Assembly (NCBI GenBank): GCA_903642275.1
Contig: CAHJWK010000003.1
Coordinates: 25,455 to 89,454, forward strand
Source of the DNA: Chitinophagaceae bacterium
GTDB taxonomy: Bacteria; Bacteroidota; Bacteroidia; Chitinophagales; Chitinophagaceae
Reading direction: 5' to 3'
DNA: 64,000 bases
In this document: positions 26,990 through 36,720 of the stretch, piece by piece
How positions within the stretch are numbered: the first letter of the stretch is position 1
Layout: every line of letters starts with the position of its first letter
Made by a program: the position numbers and the translations under genes
The notes under the pieces: generated by a model
Databases searched by the model: none
What the model was told of the DNA's origin: nothing
What the model saw: only the letters and a program-made list of their open reading frames with translations

Positions 26990-28246
26990 ATGCTTACAGC
27001 AAAATCATTAACTACTGACATTACTTTATCAGCAAAAAAATATGACTGGCTTATTACAGTTGCCATTATCGTTTCTGCATTGGGATACTTTGTTGACATG
27101 TATGACGTGTATCTTTTTAATGTGGTGCGCACACAAAGCCTTACCAGTTTGGGCGTGGCTGAAAAAGATTTGCTTTCTACAGGTATTAGTATAATAGATT
27201 GGACGTTTACGGGAATGTTTATTGGTGGTATTGTTTGGGGAATTCTCGGCGATAAAAAAGGCAGATTAAAAGTTTTATTTGGCTCTATAATCATTTATTC
27301 GCTTGCCACTTTTGCAACAAGCTTTGTTGAAAGCGTAACGCAATATAAAATCCTAAGATTAATCAGCGGCTTTGGATTGGCAGGTGAATTAGGTGCAGGT
27401 GTTACACTGATTTGTGAGCTTATGAAACCTGAAAGAAGGGGTTATGGAACCTTGCTAATTGCCGCTACAGGATTGTATGGAATAGTATTCGCTTCATTCA
27501 TTGCACACCACTTTAACTGGCGTACTACATATATTATCGGAAGCTGCATGGGCGTGATTTTACTGATTTTAAGAATCAGCGTTTCAGAAAGCGGCATCTT
27601 CAAAAAATCATTTGAAAATTCAAGCCTTCAAAAAGGAAATTTTTTAAAGTTGATTTCAAAAAAGAATTTAGTTTTTAAATACCTGAAATTAATATTAATC
27701 GGCTCGCCCATAACTATAATAGCGGGCATATTGGTTTCAGCAGCGCCGGAATTTGGTAAGCAATTCGGCATGAAAGAAATACCCGATACAGGTACTGCGC
27801 TTGCTGTGTATTATATCGGCGTTTCTACCTGTGAAATTTTTATAACGTTATTAAGTCAGCGGCTTAAGAGCAGGAAAAAAACAATATTCACCGGGCTTTT
27901 TATTCAGCTTGCCGCCGTGCTTTGGTTTCTTTTTATTCCGCCAAAAACTCTGTTTGCATTTTATGCAGGATGCGCTCTGCTTGGTTCAACATACCTGCCT
28001 GTATTAATGACGACTGTTTCCGAACAGTTTGGAACAAACCTGCGTGCCACCGCAACTGTATCTGCTCCAAATTTTATGAGGGCGATGTTCATTGTTCTCT
28101 CCTTTATTTTTCAACTAATAAGACCTTCAGCAGGATTAATAAACAGCGCTGCCATAGTAATTGTATCAGCCATTTTTATTTCAGCAACAGCTGTGTTTTT
28201 CACAAAAGAAACATTTGGTAAGCACCTTGATTTTTATGAAGTGTAA
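26990..28246 (+). CDS. MFS transporter (metabolite:H+ symporter-like)
   Basis: A 418-residue major facilitator protein with 12 predicted helices. The first-helix motif GYFVDMYDVYLFNVV and the loop-2/3 signature GGIVWGILGDKKGRLKVLFG mark the sugar/metabolite porter branch. ISGFGLAGELGAGVTLICEL in helix 4 is the usual conserved stretch. A substrate cannot be deduced. It lies inside the segment bracketed by the duplicated MFS start and is followed after 35 bases by an APC permease, so both are probably cotranscribed. The start ATG at 26990 follows a non-coding stretch of ~85 bases after the truncated MFS copy. Confidence 0.88.
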   Translation: MLTAKSLTTDITLSAKKYDWLITVAIIVSALGYFVDMYDVYLFNVVRTQSLTSLGVAEKDLLSTGISIIDWTFTGMFIGGIVWGILGDKKGRLKVLFGSIIIYSLATFATSFVESVTQYKILRLISGFGLAGELGAGVTLICELMKPERRGYGTLLIAATGLYGIVFASFIAHHFNWRTTYIIGSCMGVILLILRISVSESGIFKKSFENSSLQKGNFLKLISKKNLVFKYLKLILIGSPITIIAGILVSAAPEFGKQFGMKEIPDTGTALAVYYIGVSTCEIFITLLSQRLKSRKKTIFTGLFIQLAAVLWFLFIPPKTLFAFYAGCALLGSTYLPVLMTTVSEQFGTNLRATATVSAPNFMRAMFIVLSFIFQLIRPSAGLINSAAIVIVSAIFISATAVFFTKETFGKHLDFYEV

Positions 28247-28281
28247 TTGCAATCTGAAAGTAAAATAATTACTCAAAGCTT

Positions 28282-29613
28282 ATGCTAAACAGAAGTATTG
28301 GAAAATGGGATGTAGTGCTTATGATGATAAATTCAATCATCGGTGCAGGCATCTTCGGCTTGCCTTCGAAAATATTTAAGTTATCAGGCGTATATAGTAT
28401 TGCCGCTTTTTTTGTGTGCGCCATCATTGTATTTGTTTTCATTTTGATTTTTGCTGAAGTCAGTAGCCGCTTTAATAAAACGGGTGGTTCATATTTATAT
28501 GCGCTCACTGCGTTCGGACGTTTTCCTGCTTTTATGATGGGTTGGCTATCTCAACTGAATCGTATCATCATGTTTGCTGCATTAATAAATCTGCTGATAA
28601 CTTACCTTTCTTTTTTTTCTTCATCATTTGATAACTCTTTTGTAAGAATAGCTGCTATTATTTCTATTGTACTGCTGCTTGTATGCATTAATTATATTGG
28701 CGTTAAGAGTTCTGTACGTGTAACAAACGCACTTACAATCGGAAAGCTTTTGCCATTACTTGCTTTTATTGTGATAGGTTTATTTCATATAAACAATCAT
28801 TTTTTTAAAGCTGAAAGCAAACCGCATTTTTCTTCATTTTCAAATTCAGTGCTCTTATTAATATTCGCCTTCGGCGGCTTTGAAGGAGTGCTGATAAGTT
28901 CGGGTGAAGTTAAAAATCCCGCTAAATCATTGCCATTTGCTTTACTTACATCTGCAATAATTGTTGCTGTTTTTTATTGCCTGATACAGGTTGTATGTAT
29001 CGGAACAATGCCTGGTCTTGCTTCTTCAGAAAAACCATTGGCAGATGCCGCTACAGTATTTGTTGGGCATAGTGGGGGCGAAATTATCAGCATAGGTGCA
29101 ATCATTTCAATTATAGGAACGCTGAATACAAATATGTTTGTCAGCGCACGTCTGCCGTTTGCCATGAGTGCCGAAAGCCAGCTTCCAAAATTCTTTTTAC
29201 GCACGCATCCAAAACATAAAACACCTGCATTGTCTTTAATTATATATGCAGCGGCAGCAATAATTATATCAGTAACCGGTTCTTTTATTTATGCAGTATC
29301 TATCAGTGTTATAACACGAATTTTAATTTATTTAATAGTAAGTGCATCATTAATAAAGCTTCGCAAAAAGATGCCTGAAGAAAGAAATTTTTTCAGGTTA
29401 AGATTCGGATATGCTTTTGCTGTTGCAGGTGTTTTATTTGCTATCTGGCTTCTGTTTGCATCCAAACTAAGCGACATAACCGATGTTGCAGTTTGCGTAT
29501 CGGCCGGAATTATATTCTATCTTTTATTTAATGCGTTTCAAAAGAAAAGCAGAAAAAATGTAACACATAATGAAAATGCATTGCATTATCAAAATGCTGA
29601 AATAAATTATTAA
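28282..29613 (+). CDS. APC-family amino acid permease
   Basis: A 443-residue amino acid/polyamine/organocation transporter with 12 predicted helices. The N-terminal signature MINSIIGAGIFGLPSKIFKL is the substrate/Na-binding unwound helix 1 (GAGIF). FAFGGFEGVLISSGEVKNPA is the helix-6 signature (E-x-K-N-P). It would import an amino acid or derivative. Its stop is one base before the ATG of a truncated serine hydrolase gene, so those two were translationally coupled. Together with the neighbouring hydrolases and M20 peptidase this points to use of peptides or modified amino acids; the exact substrate is not deducible. Confidence 0.9.
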   Translation: MLNRSIGKWDVVLMMINSIIGAGIFGLPSKIFKLSGVYSIAAFFVCAIIVFVFILIFAEVSSRFNKTGGSYLYALTAFGRFPAFMMGWLSQLNRIIMFAALINLLITYLSFFSSSFDNSFVRIAAIISIVLLLVCINYIGVKSSVRVTNALTIGKLLPLLAFIVIGLFHINNHFFKAESKPHFSSFSNSVLLLIFAFGGFEGVLISSGEVKNPAKSLPFALLTSAIIVAVFYCLIQVVCIGTMPGLASSEKPLADAATVFVGHSGGEIISIGAIISIIGTLNTNMFVSARLPFAMSAESQLPKFFLRTHPKHKTPALSLIIYAAAAIIISVTGSFIYAVSISVITRILIYLIVSASLIKLRKKMPEERNFFRLRFGYAFAVAGVLFAIWLLFASKLSDITDVAVCVSAGIIFYLLFNAFQKKSRKNVTHNENALHYQNAEINY

Positions 29614-29614
29614 C

Positions 29615-29944
29615 ATGAAATATAATTTTGCCTTTGCATTGATGCTTACACTCGTAACAGCAACATCTTCTAAAGCACAAGCAGATAAATCAGCATCAAC
29701 AATATTTCCCGATAGCAGTTGGAGTTCATTTGTTCATCCGGGACAAGCTGGCTGGGATACATTAAAACTTGATTCGCTTAAAAAATATCTTATTGACAGT
29801 ACTTATATAACAGGTTTCATGATTGTTGAAAAAGGAAAAATTGTTTTTGAATATGGAGATATACAGGAAGTAAGTTATATCGCATCCTGCCGTAAAAGTG
29901 TACTGGCAATGTTGTATGGTGAGCATGTAAAATCTAAGGTGTAA
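29615..29944 (+). pseudogene. N-terminal fragment of a serine hydrolase (beta-lactamase-fold)
   Basis: Only 109 residues remain: a signal peptide (~1-22), then SSWSSFVHPGQAGWDTLKLD and the catalytic S-x-x-K in SCRKSVLAMLYG, followed by an early stop. A full relative is found at 32438-33556, with the same order (WETSNPEQSGW, then SSMRKSLLSCLYG) and ~370 residues. So about two thirds, including the Tyr motif and C-terminus, are missing. It directly follows the APC gene with a 1-base gap, and was probably cut by the same rearrangement that left the duplicated MFS start. Confidence 0.82.
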
Positions 29945-30009
29945 AATATTGGCGCTTGCTATTCAGGCGTATCAATAACTATTGTTAATCATCTTATTTG
30001 TTTTATAAC

Positions 30010-31329
30010 ATGAAAAATAAATTTCCATATCGTTACCGTGTAATGATTATGTTATTCTTTTTAATTCTGATTACTTATTTCGACAGGGTTTGTATTTCAC
30101 TGGTTGGTGTTAGAATTAAAGCTGAATTCAATTTAAGCAATCAGCAATTCGGTTGGGTAGTGGGCGCATTTGCGTTAGCGTATGCATTGTTCGAAATACC
30201 AGGTGGCATTTGGGGCGATAAATTCGGGCAGCGTAAAGTGCTTATCCGTATCGTAATATGGTGGTCTCTTTTTACTGCACTTACAGGATTAACAATGGGA
30301 TTGTTATCTCTTGTCATCATAAGATTTTTATTTGGCGCAGGAGAAGCCGGAGCATTTCCAAACGGAACAGGAGTTATATCAAGATGGTTTCCTGCTGCTG
30401 AAACTTCAAAGGGAATTTCAGCATTATTAGTTGGGCAAAGCAGTGGTGCCGCAATCGCACCATTAATCATCATTCCTCTTGCCGCTGCTTATGGATGGCG
30501 CATTCCATTTTTTGCAAGCGGTGCTATTGGCCTGGTGTGGGTTGCGGTATGTTACACATGGTATAAAAATCATCCGGCAGAAATGAAAGGCATCAGCCAA
30601 GCAGAAAAAAATCTTATCGAAAATAACAGGTGTTTTTCTAATCATAATAATAGTGGAGAATGGAAACTTTTTCTTAAGCAAAAAAATGTATGGCTGCTTA
30701 TGTTATCATTTTTTTGTTCGCAATGGGCACTGTATTTCTTTGTTGCATGGATGCCTGTTTACCTGCAGCAAGGCAGGCATTTTTCTGAAGATGAAATGAA
30801 AGCAACAACATCATTTTTATTTCTCTGCGGCATTAGTGGCGGTCTTTCAGCAGGTATTATTAACGATTGGCTGGTTAAGAAAAAAGGTGTAAAGTTTGGT
30901 CGCAGGTTGATGGGTTTTATTTCAATGGGTATAATGAGTTTGTTGTTTTTAATTGCTGCAACAACAAGCAACAATAACATTACATCTGCTGCATTTATTT
31001 TCTGTTATCCATTCCTTCCTGTTTATTGTATAACGGCGCTTTCAACCTGTGTGGATATTGGCGGTAATAAAGCCTGTACTATCGCCGGTTTTATGAATTG
31101 TGCCGGGCAGATAGGTGCTTTCTTTCTTGCTATTTTTTTTGGAAATATCGTTGACCTCACCAATAATTATAACGCTCCATTATTTGTAATTGCTGGTGTT
31201 TTAATCAGTGGTTCTGTATTATGGCTGAATGTAAATCCTGAAAAGAAAATTGTAGCAAATACAACAATTGAAAACAAAAGCTTTATAATTAAGCCTGTTT
31301 TAATTGCAGATGAAGTAAAAGTTCTTTAG
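30010..31329 (+). CDS. MFS transporter (anion:cation symporter-like)
   Basis: A 439-residue MFS protein with 12 predicted helices. TYFDRVCISLVGVRI in helix 1 and EIPGGIWGDKFGQRKVLIRI in the loop 2/3 signature fit the anion:cation symporter (ACS) branch, which includes sugar-acid (glucarate, hexuronate) carriers. RFLFGAGEAGAFPNGTGVIS is the typical ACS helix-4 stretch. The frame is open from a TTG at 29998, but the ATG at 30010 (MKNKFPY) is supported by the duplicated copy, which starts at the same codon. Substrate not deducible. A methyltransferase follows. Confidence 0.9.
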   Translation: MKNKFPYRYRVMIMLFFLILITYFDRVCISLVGVRIKAEFNLSNQQFGWVVGAFALAYALFEIPGGIWGDKFGQRKVLIRIVIWWSLFTALTGLTMGLLSLVIIRFLFGAGEAGAFPNGTGVISRWFPAAETSKGISALLVGQSSGAAIAPLIIIPLAAAYGWRIPFFASGAIGLVWVAVCYTWYKNHPAEMKGISQAEKNLIENNRCFSNHNNSGEWKLFLKQKNVWLLMLSFFCSQWALYFFVAWMPVYLQQGRHFSEDEMKATTSFLFLCGISGGLSAGIINDWLVKKKGVKFGRRLMGFISMGIMSLLFLIAATTSNNNITSAAFIFCYPFLPVYCITALSTCVDIGGNKACTIAGFMNCAGQIGAFFLAIFFGNIVDLTNNYNAPLFVIAGVLISGSVLWLNVNPEKKIVANTTIENKSFIIKPVLIADEVKVL

Positions 31330-31431
31330 ATATTTTTTTTAACGGGCTGATGTATTTCATGGCTTCGGCAGATTTCATTATTCACAATACATAATTATGC
31401 AAACGGCTTTTAAAAAAGTATATAAATAAAG

Positions 31432-32343
31432 ATGACACAGCAAGACAAACATTTTCACATGAGTGATGATTATGAATATCATTCGTCATCACAAAAAAGA
31501 ACCGGTCGTTTCGTAATTCAGCAGACAGTTGAAATGGCTACATCACAATTTAAAAATCCACAAAAACTCAAAGTGCTTGATATAGCTTGTGGACCAGGCA
31601 ATCTTACCATTGAGTTTTTTCATGCTTTGCAACAAAGCTTTCCTGATACTAAGATTGATATGGCAGGATTAGATTATAGTGAGCATAATGTAAAACGTCT
31701 TATTGAAAGCTCAGGAAAAACGGTGCAGGGAATAGTGGGTTCATTTTATAAATTCCCACCTGAAATTAAAAATGAAGATATTATCTTTTCCAACCATGGT
31801 CTTCACTGGCAACCGCCTTATAAGATGAGCGATATAATGTACATGTATTTGGGTTATGAAGAGCGGGCACAGTTTGAATTACAGGCCTTACAAAATTTTA
31901 AAATTACTATGAGAAATATCCATGAAGCTATGAATGATGGCGGCATTGCTGTTCTTCAGTTTGGACAAGAAAGACAAATTGAAAAACTATGGGACTTGGT
32001 TCATGAAATTTTTAATCACTCTCCGTTTAAAGAATTTAAAAGCAAAGTCAATTTTCCGGTATATCATCCTTCTGTTGAAAATATTTATTCATCTCTTAAA
32101 GAAGCTGGATTTGCTGAAGAAAATATAAATCTCAAAACCTTTGCTGAAGATTTAGAAGAAGATACAGCACTGGATGTTACGAATTTTTTTAGGGGGTTTA
32201 CCGAACCGGGCATTCGCCAGTTCTTCACTCAAAATAATGTTGATGTGTTTTATAAAAAAATAGAATATGAGTTAAACAATACTAACATTAATGAATTTAG
32301 AAAAGGTCTGTTGCGCAGCACTTTAATCAAATTAAAAAAATAA
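31432..32343 (+). CDS. Class I SAM-dependent methyltransferase
   Basis: A 303-residue methyltransferase. Motif I is KVLDIACGPGNLTIEF (~45-60), with the acidic strand-2 end in AGLDYSEHN and IIFSNHGLHW at motif post-II. The C-terminal third (NFFRGFTEPGIRQFFTQNNV) is a lid region seen in small-molecule methyltransferases. It belongs to a different subfamily from the one at 25963. It lies about 100 bases after the MFS gene and 94 before a serine hydrolase, all rightward. Target unknown. Confidence 0.82.
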   Translation: MTQQDKHFHMSDDYEYHSSSQKRTGRFVIQQTVEMATSQFKNPQKLKVLDIACGPGNLTIEFFHALQQSFPDTKIDMAGLDYSEHNVKRLIESSGKTVQGIVGSFYKFPPEIKNEDIIFSNHGLHWQPPYKMSDIMYMYLGYEERAQFELQALQNFKITMRNIHEAMNDGGIAVLQFGQERQIEKLWDLVHEIFNHSPFKEFKSKVNFPVYHPSVENIYSSLKEAGFAEENINLKTFAEDLEEDTALDVTNFFRGFTEPGIRQFFTQNNVDVFYKKIEYELNNTNINEFRKGLLRSTLIKLKK

Positions 32344-32437
32344 AATAATTTTTAAAACTGTTTAAGTTAATAAAATGATGCTTTCATAAATATAAATAAT
32401 ACTTTAAACCTAGTCTTATACGTAATTAAATATTACA

Positions 32438-33556
32438 ATGAAAAAATTAATGATGAAATATTATGTTACCATTTTTTTATTATTGATGTTTTTTATTTCT
32501 GAAAAAATTTTTTCTCAAGAAAATCATAATGTGTTTCCAGGTTTAGCATGGGAAACATCAAATCCTGAACAAAGCGGATGGTCAGAAAATAAATTGACTG
32601 AAGCAAAATCGTTCTTTGATAGCTTGCCACCAGCCAGTTTGATAGTAATTGACAAAGGTAAAGTAGTGGTTGATTGGGGCAGCGATACCATGCGTATAAA
32701 AATCAGCTCAATGAGAAAAAGCCTTTTAAGTTGCTTGTATGGCATTCACATCAATAACAAAGAAATAGACATCAATAAAACTCTTAAAGTATCAGGCATT
32801 GATGATGTGCCGCCGTTAACAGCAGAAGAAAAACAAGCTACCATAAAGATGCTGTTAGAGGCACGTTCAGGTGTTTATCATTCTTATGTAGCAGGCACAC
32901 CGGCAATGCGGATAAAAATGCCTGCGCGAGGTTCTCACTTGCCCGGAACGTTCTGGTATTATAACAACTGGGACTTTAATGCACTCGGAGGTATTTTTGA
33001 AAAGCAAACGCACACAAAAATTTCTGAAGCTTTTAATAAAGATATCGCCTCACCACTTCACATGCAGGATTTCAAGGAGCAGGATATGTATTATTTATAT
33101 GCCAATACGGATGCACCGGATTATGAAAAATCTGTTTATCCGGCTTACCATTTTAGAATGAGTACACGCGACCTTGCCCGGTTTGGCTATCTTTATTTGT
33201 GCAAAGGAAACTGGAATGGAAAGCAAAAAGTGCCTGCTGAATGGATTGCTGAAAGCACGCAATCTTATTCTGTTACAAACGATGGAAATGGTTATGGTTA
33301 TTTATGGTGGGTGAATGATTTTGGACCTGATATTAAATGTTTCAGTGCTGAAGGTGCTTTGGGAAAATATATTATTGTTATTCCTGGAAGTGACTTGGTT
33401 GTTGTTTATCTGAATCATACAGAGTATCCTGATAACATAAAGAATATGTCGCCTGAAGATTTAAAGAAATTACCAACTGAAACAGATGCACAAATGAATC
33501 AACTGTTGAAAATGCTGATGGCTGCGCAGCCTTTTAAAAATAAACCTGGCAAGTAA
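32438..33556 (+). CDS. Secreted serine hydrolase, beta-lactamase/DD-peptidase fold
   Basis: A 372-residue exported hydrolase of the class C beta-lactamase/esterase fold. A signal peptide occupies ~1-26. The catalytic S-x-x-K is SMRK (Ser91-Lys94) in KISSMRKSLLSCLYG, and the Tyr motif is in TFWYYNNWDFNALGG. The later conserved part is GYGYLWWVND and SAEGALGKYIIVIPG. The third motif is not the usual HxG/KTG, so activity on beta-lactams is unlikely; an esterase or peptidase role is more probable. It has a truncated paralogue at 29615. It precedes the propeller-type sensor kinase by 36 bases. Confidence 0.85.
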   Translation: MKKLMMKYYVTIFLLLMFFISEKIFSQENHNVFPGLAWETSNPEQSGWSENKLTEAKSFFDSLPPASLIVIDKGKVVVDWGSDTMRIKISSMRKSLLSCLYGIHINNKEIDINKTLKVSGIDDVPPLTAEEKQATIKMLLEARSGVYHSYVAGTPAMRIKMPARGSHLPGTFWYYNNWDFNALGGIFEKQTHTKISEAFNKDIASPLHMQDFKEQDMYYLYANTDAPDYEKSVYPAYHFRMSTRDLARFGYLYLCKGNWNGKQKVPAEWIAESTQSYSVTNDGNGYGYLWWVNDFGPDIKCFSAEGALGKYIIVIPGSDLVVVYLNHTEYPDNIKNMSPEDLKKLPTETDAQMNQLLKMLMAAQPFKNKPGK

Positions 33557-33592
33557 AATCTTATCATCTTATGTAAATTCATTTATACAAAG

Positions 33593-36500
33593 TTGGCTCG
33601 TCTTTTAAAAATATTGTTTGCTCTTGCTTTATTTATCAACTGCGAAATAATTGTTGCGCAACAGAACAATTATGTGTTTCGCCACATTGACCAACACGAT
33701 GGATTGGCGCATAATAATGTTTTTGATATTACGCAGGATAAGCGCGGATTTATCTGGCTGATAACCACGAATGGTTTGCAGCGTTATGATGGTTCAAGGT
33801 TTGTAAATTATAATGAATGGAAAAATATTTCCTGTGAGTTAAATCAAAATGCTAATGTATATGCTGGTAATGACTATTCAATATGGATTACTAAAACCGG
33901 CGAGATGCAAAAACTGGAAATTTTAAAAAATAACTTTACTGTTTATCAGCCAAAACAGTTATTAAAAAATATTGAGTTTAAAGTTGACACTTTCACAGAT
34001 GAATATGATAAAAGATTTTTTCTCACCACACAGGGAATTTTTTTTTATGACAGTTTAAGCAATCAATGCCAATGTAAATTTTTTAATCTTCATCCTTATA
34101 CTAATCATTCAAGTAATTACATTTTAACGGATAAAAAAACAAGAAATATTTGGTCGCTTTCAGATAATGGTTTAGTGCTCTTCGATATAAAAACAAAAAG
34201 AGTTTATGATGGCAACTTTAATCCACAACATAATTTGATATTAGATGCATTTTCAAAAAAATTAGAAGCAAAGCAAGGCCGGCGCATCATTATAGACCAC
34301 AGCAATAATATATGGGTAATTACATGGGGAAGTAAATTTTACAAGTATGATGAAAGCACAAAAAAAATATATACGTATTCAGTAGGAGATATTGAAAAAG
34401 CTGAATCTGGTAAAAGCATTAAATCACCGCCAAGTGTTAATGGTTTGTTTGAAGATGACCATGATGTTTTGTGGGCAACTACAAGTTATGGCGGATTGCT
34501 GAAGTATATTGCTGATAAAAATAGATTTGAATATGTTTCACTCAATGAAAAAAATAAACAAACTGAATTGTTTAATTACGACATCTTTTGCATGTTTCAG
34601 GATAAAGACGAAAACATCTGGCTGGGAACCGATAATGGAATTACTATATTCAATCCATACAGACAGTATTTTAAATCCATACATCATGAAGCAGAAAATG
34701 CATCGCTGCCCAAAAGCGAAATACAGAGTTTTATTCAAACTTCAACAGGCGATATATTAGTAGGGACGTGGGGTGGTGGAATTACCGTATATGATAGTGC
34801 ATGGAATTTTAAAAAAACAATCAGGTCAAAGGCTCCAGACTACGAAGGAAATTTAATCTGGAGTTTTACACAAAACGATGATGGCAATGTTTGGGTTGGC
34901 TGTCAGCATGGATATATTCATGTTTATAATCCACTGAGTGAAACAATAAAAACAATTCATCCGCCACAGTTAGATAACAGCACCGTTTGGTGCATGACAA
35001 AAGATGCCGCAGGAAACATTTGGTTTGGATTGAATAACGGAAAAATTTCCAAATGGGATAAGCAGCAAAATAAATTTTATCAAACGCCGGCAATGGAAGA
35101 AGATGAACATGACGTGTCATCTCCGGTAACTTATATTTTTTTTGATAAGAAAAAAAATTGCTGGGTTTGCACTGCAAACGGGCTTAAAAAATTTGATACT
35201 GCTGCAATGCGTTTCACTGAAATTTATTTGCCTGATATAAATAATCCGAACGCCATATCTTCCAAAAAAGTTGAAGCGATTGAACAATATGATGATACCA
35301 CTTTAATGGTCGGAACTTCTTTTGGGGGAATGAATTTTTTCAACACAAAAACAAGAGTATTCACACATTATACGACGCAAAACGGATTTCCTTCCAATAC
35401 AATTCACAGCATTAAAAAAGATGTGGATGGTTGTGTTTGGTTTACTTCAGATTACAGTTTGTATAAATTTAAACCGGCAGAAAAAAAATTTATTTTATAT
35501 AACGTTGAGCCAAGTGTTATTAATGCTGCTTTTAATAATCCGCAGTTATATAAATTAAATAATGGTGACTGGTGTACAACCACATCAACAGAGCTTATTT
35601 ATTTCAATCCGCAGATTTTAAATTTAACAAAAAATAGTTTAGCGTCGGTTGAAATTGCAGGATTGAAAATATTTGATAAGCCTTTTTTTATAGATTCATT
35701 TTTAGAAACCAACAACCCTGTTATTCTTAACTACAAACAAAACTTTTTAACAATAGAATTTTCGGAGCTTGATTTTTCAAACGTTCTTCAAACAAAATAT
35801 TTTTATAGGTTAAGCGATGTAAATAATGAATGGGTAAATGCAGGAACAAGAAAATCTGCAACTTATACAAACCTTGAGGCAGGCAAGTATATATTCACTG
35901 TAAAAGCGGAAAACGGCAATAGCATATCGAAAGAAACTTCATTTAAAATTATTATTGAACCACCCGTTTGGAAAACCACATGGTTTATTGTTTGCAGTTT
36001 GCTATTGATTGCTGCTTTAATATATTTTTTAATTCAGCGAAGAATTGAAACAATAAAGAGCAAAGCAGAACTGAAACAAAAAATAGCAGAAACCGAAATG
36101 ATTGCGTTGCGTGCACAAATGAACCCACATTTTATTTTCAATTGTCTTAATTCGATAGATAATCTTATTCAAACTAATGAAAAGGAAAAAGCAACAACAT
36201 ACTTATCAAGGTTTGCAAAACTGATTCGCGCCATACTTGAAAATTCAAAAAGCAATGCAATACCATGCTGGAAAGATTTAGAGACATTAAAGCTTTATCT
36301 CGAATTGGAAGAATTAAGATGGGGCAAAAAAATTTCTTATCAGCTTACTATAGCGCCGGAAATTTTACAAGGTGATTATAAAGTGCCACCAATGATTATT
36401 CAGCCTTATGTAGAGAATGCAATTCATCATGGTTTGCTGAATAAAGAAAAAGATGTTGGCGAGTTATTGATAAAAGTAAGTGCTGTAAGAAATCATATTA

Positions 36501-36715
36501 TTTATATTATAGAAGATAATGGAATCGGTAGAAAGAAAGCAATGGAATATAAATTATTGAACAAGCCAACGCATCAGTCAATGGGTTTGGCTATTACAAA
36601 AGACCGTGTCGATTTATTTAATCATAATAATAATGGCAGTGTTACAATTACCGATTTATATGATGAAAATAAAGAACCTGCAGGAACAAGAGTAACAGTA
36701 AGTTTAATAAACTGA
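33593..36715 (+). CDS. Beta-propeller (Reg_prop/Y_Y_Y) LytS-type sensor histidine kinase
   Basis: A 1040-residue membrane sensor kinase. The start is a TTG at 33593 (ATG-free upstream) leading into a signal peptide (LLKILFALALFINCEIIVAQ). Residues ~25-660 carry two-component-regulator propeller repeats such as QDKRGFIWLITTNGLQRYDG and WLGTDNGITIFNP. Residues ~690-790 are a Y_Y_Y domain (FYRLSDVNNEWVNAG). A transmembrane helix is at ~797-817 (TWFIVCSLLLIAALIYFLIQ). The kinase domain has the phospho-accepting His846 in MNPHFIFNCLNSID and the ATP-binding N-box YVENAIHHGLLNK. Extracytoplasmic ligand binding would trigger the LytTR regulator 5 bases downstream. Likely senses a glycan or peptide. 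Confidence 0.92.
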   Translation: MARLLKILFALALFINCEIIVAQQNNYVFRHIDQHDGLAHNNVFDITQDKRGFIWLITTNGLQRYDGSRFVNYNEWKNISCELNQNANVYAGNDYSIWITKTGEMQKLEILKNNFTVYQPKQLLKNIEFKVDTFTDEYDKRFFLTTQGIFFYDSLSNQCQCKFFNLHPYTNHSSNYILTDKKTRNIWSLSDNGLVLFDIKTKRVYDGNFNPQHNLILDAFSKKLEAKQGRRIIIDHSNNIWVITWGSKFYKYDESTKKIYTYSVGDIEKAESGKSIKSPPSVNGLFEDDHDVLWATTSYGGLLKYIADKNRFEYVSLNEKNKQTELFNYDIFCMFQDKDENIWLGTDNGITIFNPYRQYFKSIHHEAENASLPKSEIQSFIQTSTGDILVGTWGGGITVYDSAWNFKKTIRSKAPDYEGNLIWSFTQNDDGNVWVGCQHGYIHVYNPLSETIKTIHPPQLDNSTVWCMTKDAAGNIWFGLNNGKISKWDKQQNKFYQTPAMEEDEHDVSSPVTYIFFDKKKNCWVCTANGLKKFDTAAMRFTEIYLPDINNPNAISSKKVEAIEQYDDTTLMVGTSFGGMNFFNTKTRVFTHYTTQNGFPSNTIHSIKKDVDGCVWFTSDYSLYKFKPAEKKFILYNVEPSVINAAFNNPQLYKLNNGDWCTTTSTELIYFNPQILNLTKNSLASVEIAGLKIFDKPFFIDSFLETNNPVILNYKQNFLTIEFSELDFSNVLQTKYFYRLSDVNNEWVNAGTRKSATYTNLEAGKYIFTVKAENGNSISKETSFKIIIEPPVWKTTWFIVCSLLLIAALIYFLIQRRIETIKSKAELKQKIAETEMIALRAQMNPHFIFNCLNSIDNLIQTNEKEKATTYLSRFAKLIRAILENSKSNAIPCWKDLETLKLYLELEELRWGKKISYQLTIAPEILQGDYKVPPMIIQPYVENAIHHGLLNKEKDVGELLIKVSAVRNHIIYIIEDNGIGRKKAMEYKLLNKPTHQSMGLAITKDRVDLFNHNNNGSVTITDLYDENKEPAGTRVTVSLIN

Positions 36716-36720
36716 TTGAC

